DNA of 64,000 nucleotides from NCBI GenBank assembly GCA_963712465.1, contig CAVQHY010000005.1, forward strand, positions 62,001 to 126,000, read 5' to 3'. Origin of the DNA: CAVQHY01 sp963712465 (GTDB lineage: Bacteria; Actinomycetota; Thermoleophilia; Gaiellales; Gaiellaceae). Position numbers and translations under genes: made by a program. This document shows, piece after piece, positions 8,238 through 14,997 of the stretch (positions within the stretch are counted from its first letter, which is position 1; every line of letters starts with the position of its first letter). The notes under the pieces were generated by a model. The model ran no database searches, was not told where the DNA came from, and saw nothing but the letters and a program-made list of their open reading frames with translations.

Positions 8238-9425
8238 TCAGCGGCCGGCGCTGGCCGCGACGTAGCCGGCGACTGCCTCGATCTCGACCGGGGAGAGCTG
8301 TCCCCGGAACGACGGCATCGCCCCCTGGCCGTTCGTCACGCGCTCGACGACGAGCTCCCGGGACGGCCTCGCCGCGTCGAGACTCGGGCCGACGGTGCCC
8401 GCAGCGCCCGCGTCGGCGAGGGTGTGGCACGAGCCGCAGCCGGCCGACGCGAAGACCGTCTTGCCCCCGGCCGCCGACGAGGGGGGCGGCACGGCGGAGT
8501 CGCCGCCCCGCGGCGCCAGCCAGATCGCAACGAGCGCGAGGCCGACCGCACCGCTCGCGGGGATCGCCCACACGGTCCTCCCCTGGTGGCGGAGGTTGAA
8601 GAAGAGCCGCAGCCAGGCGGAGAGCAGCATGATCGCGACGAGCACGAGCCAGCCGTCGTCGGCGCCGTAGGCGAGCGGGAAGTGGCCGGCGAGCATCGTG
8701 AACACGACCGGCAGCGTCAGGTAGTTGTTGTGCACCGAGCGCTGCTTCGCCCTCGCGTTCCAGCCGGCGTCCGGGTCGCGCCCCTCCCGCTTCGCCCGGA
8801 TCAGCTCCCTGTGGGCGGGGATGATGACGAGGAAGACGTTGGCGGCCATGATCGTCCCGAGCATCGCGCCGATCTGGAGGTACACGGCTCTCGGCGCGAA
8901 CAGCTCCGACACGCCGAACGCGGCCGCCGCGATCAGCACGACCAGAACGGCTCCGAGCACGAGGTCGCGGCCCCCGAGCAGCCGGCAGAGCACGTCGTAG
9001 ACGACCCATGTGACGAGGAGCAGCCCGACGCTGAGCGCGATCGCCGCGGTGGAGCCGAGATTCGCGACGTTCGGGTCGACGAGCCGGACGTCGGCGTCGA
9101 GGTAGTAGAGGACGACCAGAAGCGCGAAGCCGGAGAGCCACGTCGTGTAGGCCTCCCACTTGAACCAGTGCAGCGGCTCGGGTAGCCGCCCGGGCGCGAC
9201 GCGGTACTTCTGCACGTGGTAGAAGCCGCCGCCGTGGATCTCCCACGACTCGCCGCCGACGCCGCGGGCGGCGTCGCCCTCGTCCTTCGGCGGGAGCAGG
9301 TGGTAGTCGAGCGCGATGAAGTAGAAGGACGAGCCGATCCAGGCGATCCCCGCGACAACGTGCAGCCAGCGGAGCACGAGGTCGAGCCACTCGGTCGCGT
9401 ACGAGCCGAAGAGCGAGGAGGCCAT
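8238..9425 (-). CDS. puuD: Urate hydroxylase PuuD, membrane protein with C-terminal cytochrome c
   Basis: PuuD oxidises urate to 5-hydroxyisourate and passes electrons to its own haem domain rather than to oxygen with peroxide release. The first 300 or so residues hold about eight hydrophobic segments, starting with LDLVLRWLHVVAGIAWIGSS and including HWFKWEAYTTW and SVHNNYLTLPVVF. The C-terminal 80 residues are a cytochrome c domain with the haem motif CGSCH and the axial-ligand candidate Met in GAMPSF. The ATG at 9425 was chosen because it precedes the first conserved segment directly. It lies in the same locus as xanthine dehydrogenase and hydroxyisourate hydrolase, its upstream and downstream partners. 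Confidence 0.88.
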   Translation of the reverse strand: MASSLFGSYATEWLDLVLRWLHVVAGIAWIGSSFYFIALDYHLLPPKDEGDAARGVGGESWEIHGGGFYHVQKYRVAPGRLPEPLHWFKWEAYTTWLSGFALLVVLYYLDADVRLVDPNVANLGSTAAIALSVGLLLVTWVVYDVLCRLLGGRDLVLGAVLVVLIAAAAFGVSELFAPRAVYLQIGAMLGTIMAANVFLVIIPAHRELIRAKREGRDPDAGWNARAKQRSVHNNYLTLPVVFTMLAGHFPLAYGADDGWLVLVAIMLLSAWLRLFFNLRHQGRTVWAIPASGAVGLALVAIWLAPRGGDSAVPPPSSAAGGKTVFASAGCGSCHTLADAGAAGTVGPSLDAARPSRELVVERVTNGQGAMPSFRGQLSPVEIEAVAGYVAASAGR

Positions 9426-9499
9426 GACGGGAGCCAACGCTACTCCGCGCGGGCGACGCCCTCGACAGGGAGGCAAAACGGTGGTCGTGACCTTGGCCC

Positions 9500-9528
9500 T
9501 TGCGGCCATCCGCCCGACCCGCTAGGTT
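9500..9528 (+). promoter_or_regulatory. Promoter of the glnB-amt leader
   Basis: A TTGCGG -35 box (9500-9505) and a TAGGTT -10 box (9523-9528) are separated by exactly 17 bases. Transcription would begin near 9535, giving a leader of about 95 nt before the PII start codon. Confidence 0.55.
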
Positions 9529-9534
9529 TACTCA

Positions 9535-9605
9535 GCAGGGTCGCCGGCGCAGGCGGCCCGGGAAGGCATTGGTGCCTCAGAGGCTTCGGCCCCTGGGGCT
9601 TTTTT
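9535..9605 (+). promoter_or_regulatory. Attenuator leader with two hexaloop hairpins (ANTAR-target-like)
   Basis: Three structures follow the promoter. P1 pairs GTCGCC (9540-9545) with GGCGGC (9552-9557) around the six-base loop GGCGCA. P2 pairs AGGC (9564-9567) with GCCT (9574-9577) around the hexaloop ATTGGT, which has A at position 1 and G at position 4. The 3' arm of P2 is also the first part of the terminator stem, so P2 and the terminator exclude each other. Paired hexaloop hairpins overlapping a terminator are the known layout of targets of ANTAR antiterminator proteins, often upstream of nitrogen genes. P1 lacks the expected A1, so the class assignment is tentative; the competing hairpins are seen directly. 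Confidence 0.5.
9574..9605 (+). terminator. Intrinsic terminator inside the glnB-amt leader
   Basis: GCCTCAGAGGC (9574-9584) pairs with GCCCCTGGGGC (9589-9599) over 11 positions with one mismatch and one G-T pair, closed by the stable TTCG loop. Six T residues follow at 9600-9605. It lies 24 nt before the PII start codon, so readthrough must be controlled for the operon to be expressed. Confidence 0.85.
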
Positions 9606-9628
9606 GTTGGTCCAAGCGAGGAGGGGCG

Positions 9629-10039
9629 ATGGTCAAGGTGGAGGCGGTGGTGATCCGGGAGCGGGTCGAGACGGTGATCGACGCGGTCGAGGAGCAGTCC
9701 GGCCACGTCGGGGTCACCGTGGTCGAGGCCGTGGGGCACGGCCGGCAGCGCGGGATCACCCACGAGTACCGGGGCCGGGTGTTCGAGTCGCGCTTCCTGC
9801 CGAAGGCGCTGCTCGTGTTCCTGGTCGACGACGCGAAGGCAGAGGAGATCGTTCACGCGATCGTCGACTCGGCGCGAAGCGGCAACGAGTCGGGCGACGG
9901 GATCGTCTGGACCTCCCCGGTGGCGAACGTCACGCACAACCGGACCGGCGCCGGACTGGAAGGCGAGGAGGTCGTGTGGGGTCGCGCCCGGGCGGGCGGG
10001 CCTTCCGTGGGCGGGGGTGGGGTGGTGGGGTCACCATGA
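9629..10039 (+). CDS. glnB: PII nitrogen regulatory protein with altered T-loop
   Basis: PII proteins sense 2-oxoglutarate and ATP/ADP and bind ammonium channels. Residues 1-112 match the family: VKVEAVV at the start, VVEAVGHGRQRG, the FLPK motif and SGDGIVWTSPV. The T-loop reads EYRGRVF, placing Phe where the modified Tyr51 usually sits, so uridylylation or adenylylation at that position is not possible. The protein has 136 residues; the last 20 or so (GRARAGGPSVGGGGVVGSP) are encoded by the G-rich intergenic repeat. A GAGGAGGGG ribosome site precedes the ATG at 9629. The stop overlaps the amt start (ATGA), so the pair is coupled, as for GlnK-AmtB. Confidence 0.88.
   Translation: MVKVEAVVIRERVETVIDAVEEQSGHVGVTVVEAVGHGRQRGITHEYRGRVFESRFLPKALLVFLVDDAKAEEIVHAIVDSARSGNESGDGIVWTSPVANVTHNRTGAGLEGEEVVWGRARAGGPSVGGGGVVGSP
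9977..10035 (+). repeat. G-rich repeat module at the glnB/amt junction
   Basis: The sequence begins GGGGTCGCGCCCGGGCG and ends in a run built on GGGGGTGGGGTGGTGGGG, directly before the amt ATG. It encodes the tail of PII and also supplies the GGTGGGG ribosome site of amt. It has four G-runs with short spacers, a G-quadruplex pattern. The same module occurs near 33000-33066, 46494-46590 and 51383-51420. Confidence 0.7.
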
Positions 10040-11442
10040 CGTTGAAGGACCTCACGTTTGCCACCAGCACGGTGTGGGTGCTCGTCGCGGCCGTGCTCGT
10101 CATGTTCATGCAGGCCGGCTTCGCCTTCCTCGAGGCGGGGCTGACGAGGATGAAGAACGTCGGTCACATCGCGGCCAAGAATGTGCTGATCTTCGCGCTG
10201 GCGTCGATCGTCTACTACCTCGTCGGGTACGGGATGGCCTTCGGCGACGGGGGCAACGGCTTCGTCGGCGGCTCCGGGTTCTTCCCGTCGATCGACGAGT
10301 TGCTCGCGATCGGGGCCGCGCCGTTCTCGTGGTTCTCGCAGATCCCGGCCGCGGCCGGCTATATGTTCGAGGTCGTCTTCTGCGGCGTCTCGCTGGCGAT
10401 CGTCTGGGGCGCGATGGCCGAGCGGACGAAGCTCTGGGTGTACTTCGCGTTCGGGATCGTCTTCACGCTCGTGTACTCGCTCGTCTCGCACTGGATCTGG
10501 AGCCCCGAAGGGTGGCTGTTCTCCAAGGGGATGCAGGACTTCGCCGGCTCGACCGTGGTGCACTACCAGGGGGCGCTCGCTGCCCTGGCCGGAGCGCTCC
10601 TGCTCGGACCGCGCATCGGGAAGTTCGGCGCCGACGGCAAGCCGAACCCGATCCCGGGCCACAACATCCCGTTCGTCACGCTCGGCGTGCTGATCCTCTG
10701 GTTCGGCTGGTTCGGCTTCAATCCCGGCTCGACGCTGAGCGTCGACTTCGGCGGGATCGGCTTCTTCGCGTACGTCGCGCTGAACACGAACCTCGCGGCC
10801 GCCGCCGGCGTGATCGGCGCCGTCGCGACCTCGTGGATCGTGATCCGCAAGCCCGACCTGTCGATGATGCTGAACGGGGCGATCGCCGCCCTCGTCGCGA
10901 TCACGGCGGCGTGCGCGTTCGTCGCCCCGTGGGCCGCGCTCGTGATCGGCTTCCTCGCCGGCGTGATCGTCGTGCTGGGCGTCCTGCTCGTCGAGCGCGT
11001 CGGCATCGACGACCCGATCGGAGCGCTCGCCGCGCACGGCATGGCCGGTGTGTGGGGCACCCTTGCGCTGGGGTTCTTCACGGTGCCGAAGCTGGCGGAG
11101 AACCTCGCCACCGGGCAGCCTGGGCTGTTCTACGGGGGCGGGGCGCACCAGCTCGGCGTCCAGGCGCTCGGGCTTGCGGCCGTGGGGGCGTTCACGTTCA
11201 CCGTGTCGTTCGGGGCTCTCTGGGCGATGAAGAGGATCGCCGGGATCCGCGTGGAGCCCGAGGTCGAGACGGCCGGTCTCGACGTCTCCGAGCACGGCAT
11301 GTGGGGCTACCCCGAGTTCTACATCCCGGTTCCGGGCGGATACCTCGCCAACTCGACGATGCCGCTCCCCTGGGAGCGTGGCCACGCGCCGACCCCCGCA
11401 CCCACACCGGCTCCGCGGCCGGCGATGGAGCCGTCCGGCTAG
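10036..11442 (+). CDS. amt: Ammonium transporter (Amt/MEP/Rh family)
   Basis: A 468-residue inner-membrane ammonium channel with about eleven hydrophobic segments. Conserved motifs are FLEAGLTRMKNVGHIAAKN at the first membrane helices, GYMFEVVFCGVSLAIVWGAMAER, and the twin histidines in VVHYQG and AAHGMAGVWG. The C terminus ends in a Pro-rich tail. The start overlaps the PII stop by four bases, so expression is coupled to the presumed regulator of channel gating. The whole unit lies behind the leader at 9535-9605. Confidence 0.95.
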   Translation: MTLKDLTFATSTVWVLVAAVLVMFMQAGFAFLEAGLTRMKNVGHIAAKNVLIFALASIVYYLVGYGMAFGDGGNGFVGGSGFFPSIDELLAIGAAPFSWFSQIPAAAGYMFEVVFCGVSLAIVWGAMAERTKLWVYFAFGIVFTLVYSLVSHWIWSPEGWLFSKGMQDFAGSTVVHYQGALAALAGALLLGPRIGKFGADGKPNPIPGHNIPFVTLGVLILWFGWFGFNPGSTLSVDFGGIGFFAYVALNTNLAAAAGVIGAVATSWIVIRKPDLSMMLNGAIAALVAITAACAFVAPWAALVIGFLAGVIVVLGVLLVERVGIDDPIGALAAHGMAGVWGTLALGFFTVPKLAENLATGQPGLFYGGGAHQLGVQALGLAAVGAFTFTVSFGALWAMKRIAGIRVEPEVETAGLDVSEHGMWGYPEFYIPVPGGYLANSTMPLPWERGHAPTPAPTPAPRPAMEPSG

Positions 11443-11462
11443 TCAGGCCCGACGTCTCGACC

Positions 11463-11501
11463 GACGCGGGCGGTGCTCCTCCTTCCGGCACCGCCCGCGT
11501 C
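11463..11501. terminator. Perfect 14-bp inverted repeat between amt and the xanthine dehydrogenase operon
   Basis: GACGCGGGCGGTGC (11463-11476) and GCACCGCCCGCGTC (11488-11501) are perfectly complementary around an 11-base loop. It lies 20 nt after the amt stop and could end amt transcription, although no T-tract follows. It ends exactly where the TACGCT -10 box of the next gene begins (11502), so it could equally be an operator. Confidence 0.5.
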
Positions 11502-11507
11502 TACGCT
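11502..11507 (+). promoter_or_regulatory. Putative -10 box of the xanthine dehydrogenase operon
   Basis: TACGCT ends 8 nt before the GTG at 11516, the leaderless spacing seen repeatedly in this window. It directly follows the 14-bp inverted repeat. Confidence 0.4.
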
Positions 11508-11515
11508 TCGCCGAC

Positions 11516-12307
11516 GTGGAGGTGCTCCGGCCCAGCGGTCTCGCTGCGGCGCTCGAGCTGAAGGCCGAGCGCCCCGACGCGGTTCCGATCGCGGGCGGCA
11601 CCGATCTGATGGTCGAGCTCAACTTCGGCCGCGCACGGCCGGAGGCGATCCTCGACCTCGGGAGGATCGACGAGCTCCGCGGCTGGGCGCGCGAGAACGG
11701 GACGCTCCGGCTCGGGGCCGGGGTGACGTACGCCGAGGCGATGCGCGGGCCGCTCGCCGAGCTGCTGCCGGCCCTTGCGGAGGCGTCGCGCACCGTCGGC
11801 TCGCCGCAGATCCGAAACCGCGGCACGATCGGTGGCAACCTCGGCACCGCCTCGCCGGCCGGGGACGCGCTGCCGCCGCTTCTCGTCGAAGGCGCCGAGG
11901 TCGAGATCGCGAGCGTGCGCGGCGAGCGCCGGACGGCACTGACGGAGTTCCTCGTCGGGGTGAAGGAGAACGCGCTCGCCCCGGACGAGCTCGTCACGGG
12001 CGTCTCGGTGGCGGTATCTCATGCGCCGCAGACGTTCATGAAGGTCGGGCCGCGCAACGCCATGGTCATCTCCGTCGCGTCGCTCGCGCTGGTGGCGGAC
12101 CGCGAGCGGGGCGAGCTGCGTGCCGCGTTCGGCTCGTGCGCTCCGGTCGCCCGTCTCGTCACGGCGCCGCTCGACGAGCGAGACGGCTTCCCCGAACGGG
12201 TTGCGCAGGCCGCGTCGCCGATCGACGACGTGCGGGGAACGGCCGCCTACCGGTGCCACGCCCTCCGCGTGCTGACGACGCGCGCCCTCGACCGGTGCCT
12301 GACGTGA
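11516..12307 (+). CDS. Xanthine dehydrogenase family, FAD-binding subunit
   Basis: This 263-residue medium subunit carries FAD and passes electrons from the iron-sulfur subunit. The FAD motif PIAGGTDLMVELNFG is near residues 25-40, and the second, SPQIRNRGTIGGNLGTASPAGD, near 95-120. The GTG at 11516 was chosen because VEVLRPSGLAAALEL is the normal family start. The stop overlaps the start of the 2Fe-2S subunit (GTGA). Together with the next two genes it makes a complete molybdenum hydroxylase; the purine context favours xanthine or hypoxanthine over CO or aldehyde. Confidence 0.88.
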   Translation: MEVLRPSGLAAALELKAERPDAVPIAGGTDLMVELNFGRARPEAILDLGRIDELRGWARENGTLRLGAGVTYAEAMRGPLAELLPALAEASRTVGSPQIRNRGTIGGNLGTASPAGDALPPLLVEGAEVEIASVRGERRTALTEFLVGVKENALAPDELVTGVSVAVSHAPQTFMKVGPRNAMVISVASLALVADRERGELRAAFGSCAPVARLVTAPLDERDGFPERVAQAASPIDDVRGTAAYRCHALRVLTTRALDRCLT

Positions 12308-12759
12308 GGTTGTCGCTGGAGCTGAACGGCGAGCGCGTGGAGGCCGACGTCTGGCCGGGCTCGAGCCTGCTCGCGGCGCTCCGTGACGACCTCGAGCAAC
12401 CCGGCTCGAAGAACGCGTGCGAGCAGGGCGAGTGCGGCTCGTGCTCGGTGCTCCTCGACGGCGAGCTCGTCTGCGCGTGCCTCGTACTCGCCGCCCAGGC
12501 GGACGGTCGGCGTGTGATCACCGTGGAAGGCCTGGCACGCGACGGCGTCCTCCACCCGGTGCAGGAGGCATTCGTCCGAGCCGGTGCCGTGCAGTGCGGC
12601 TTCTGCACCCCTGGGCTCGTTGTCGCGGCCGCCGACCTCCTCGAGTCGAATCCCACGCCGAGCGAGCATGAGATCCGCGAGGCGCTGTCGGGCAACCTCT
12701 GCCGCTGCACCGGCTATCAGGCGATCGTCGACGCGGTGCGGAGCGCGAGCCGGCCGTGA
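12304..12759 (+). CDS. Xanthine dehydrogenase family, 2Fe-2S subunit
   Basis: This 151-residue small subunit has two iron-sulfur clusters. The plant-ferredoxin-type cluster is CEQGECGSC plus a later Cys in LVCAC; the second uses QCGFCTPG and LCRCTGY. Length and cysteine spacing are normal. It starts with GTG overlapping the FAD subunit stop and ends overlapping the GTG of the Mo subunit, so the three subunits form a tightly coupled operon. Confidence 0.93.
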   Translation: MRLSLELNGERVEADVWPGSSLLAALRDDLEQPGSKNACEQGECGSCSVLLDGELVCACLVLAAQADGRRVITVEGLARDGVLHPVQEAFVRAGAVQCGFCTPGLVVAAADLLESNPTPSEHEIREALSGNLCRCTGYQAIVDAVRSASRP

Positions 12760-14997
12760 GCGTCGCGACCGGAGGGCTCGAGCTCGGTCGCGTCGGCGAG
12801 GGCGTGCGCAAGGTGGACGCGATCCCGAAGGTCACGGGCGAGTTCGCCTTTGCGAGCGACCTCCTCGTAGCCGGGATGCTGCACGGGCGTACCGTTCGCA
12901 GCCCGCAGGCCCATGCGCGGATCCTCGAGATCGACACGGGCGCCGCCCGGCGGATGCCGGGCGTTCATGCGGTCCTGACGCACGAGGACGTCCCGGGCGC
13001 GAAGAACTACGGGCTCGAGGTTCAGGACCAGCCGGTGCTCGCCATCGACCGCGTCCGCTTCTTCGGTGAGCCGGTGGCCGTCGTTGCGGCCGAGGAGCCG
13101 GAGCAGGCGCGCCGGGCCGCCGATGCCGTGAAGGTCGAGTATGAGCCGCTCGAGCCGATCGTCGACCCCGAGACGGCGACGGAGCGGGAGCCGCTCCATC
13201 CCGACCGGCCGACGATGGGTCGCGGCTGGCGGGACGACCCGCGTCCGAACGTCGTCCGCTCGATCCTCGTCCGTCACGGCGACCCGGACGCGGTGGGCCA
13301 CGTGGCGGTGGACGGCGTGTACGAGGTCGCGACGCAGGATCAGGCCTTCCTCGGCCCGGAGGCGGGCCTCGCCGTTCCGGATGGCGCGGGAGGCGTCGAC
13401 ATCCACGTCGCGACGCAGTGGTTGCACGTCGACCGCGACCAGATCGCCCCGTGCCTCGCGCTGCCGCCCGAGCTGGTCCGCGTGCATCTCGCCGGCGTCG
13501 GCGGCGCCTTCGGAGGCCGCGAGGATCTGTCCATGCAGATCCACGGCGCCATGCTCGCCCTCGCCGCGGAGCGGCCGGTGCGAATGGTCTACAGCCGCGA
13601 CGAGTCGTTTGCCGGGCACGTCCACCGGCACCCCGCTCGCATCCGGATGGAGCACCGCGCGTCCCGGGGTGGCGACCTCGTCTGCGTCCGGGCCGAGATC
13701 CTGATCGACGGCGGCGCGTACGCGTCGAGCTCGGCCGCCGTGATCGCGAATGCCGTCGCGTTCGCGTGCGGGCCGTACCGCGTGCCGAACGCGCTCGTGG
13801 AGGGAACGGCCGTCTACACGAACAACCCGCCCTGCGGCGCGATGCGCGGATTCGGCGCCGTCCAGACGTGCTTCGCCGCCGAAGCGCAGATGGACAGGCT
13901 CGCCGCGGCGCTGCGCATCGATCCGGTCGAGCTCCGGCTTCGCAACGCCCTTGGGCCCGGTGACGCGCTGCCGACCGGACAGACGATCACGGGGTCATTC
14001 CCGGTCGCGGAGACGATCCGCCGCTGCGCTGCGATTCCCGTCCCCGGGCCGGAAGAGCTCCCACGGGATCCGATCCGCTTGCCCGGCGGGGCCGGAAACA
14101 CGACCCGGGGCGAGGGTGTCCGCAGAGGGGTCGGCCTCGCGGTCGGGTTCAAGAACCTCTGCTTCTCCGAGGGCTTCGACGACTACACGGCGGCCCGCAT
14201 CCGGCTCTTCCCGGGGGCGGCCGGCGAGCTCGTCGCCGAGGTTCACTGCGCGGCCGCCGAGGTCGGCCAGGGCGTCACGAACGTGATGCTTCAGGTCGCG
14301 CGCACAGAGCTCGACGTCGCTGACGTGATCCTGGCGCCTCACTCGACGGCGACCGTCGCGTCGGCGGGGTCGTCGTCGGCCTCGCGTCAGACGTGGATGA
14401 CCGCCGGGGCGGTGCAGCTCGCGTGCCGCGCGGCGACGAGCGAGCTCTCCCGGCGCGGCGGGACGCTCGCCCCGGGCGAGGAGATCGACGTCGAGCGCAT
14501 CTACCGGCACGTGCCCACGGCGCCCCTCGACCCGGAAACCGGTCGGGTCACGTCGGGCCCCGCGCACGTCGCCTTCGCGTGCGCCGCGATGCGCGTCGTC
14601 GTCGAGGTCGACGTCGAGCTCGGCCTGACGCGGGTCGTCTGGATCGGCACCGCGCAGGACGTCGGTCGCGCGCTGAACCCCGCCGCCGTCCATGGTCAGA
14701 TCGTCGGGGGGACGGCCCAGGGGCTCGGCCTCGCGCTGATGGAGGAGGTCCAGACGCGCGACGGCCTGATCACGAACGCGAGCTTCACCGACTACCTGAT
14801 GCCCGACCACCCTCGACATGCCAGCGGTCGTCGCCGAGCTCGTCGAGGAGCCCGAGCCCGACGCGCCGTACGGCGTCAAGGGCGTCGGCGAGCCGCCGAC
14901 CGTCGTCTCGACCGCGGCGATCGTGGCCGCGCTGCGCGACGCCACCGGGCGCGAGCTCACCCGGGTACCCGTCAGGCCCGACGACATCGCGCTGTGA
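12756..14997 (+). pseudogene. Xanthine dehydrogenase family, molybdopterin-binding subunit, interrupted by a one-base frameshift
   Basis: The large subunit holds the Mo-pterin cofactor that hydroxylates purines. GGAFGGREDLSMQ, CGAMRGFGAVQT and EVGQGVTNVML are intact. After YLMP at about 14801 the frame breaks: removing one C from the run CCC (14802-14804) restores TTLDMPAVVAELVEE and then YGVKGVGEPPTVVS up to a stop at 14995-14997. The Glu in KGVGEPP is the catalytic base of the family, so an uncorrected reading loses the active site. The corrected length of about 746 residues is normal and every other part is well kept, so a sequencing or assembly error is as likely as a real mutation. Uncorrected, the frame runs through an Arg-rich stretch straight into adenine deaminase. 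Confidence 0.8.

Noticed and set aside
9535..9628. Glutamine (glnA) riboswitch in the glnB-amt leader
   Set aside because: I could not find the conserved glnA RNA core sequences. The two hexaloop hairpins plus terminator fit an antitermination target better.
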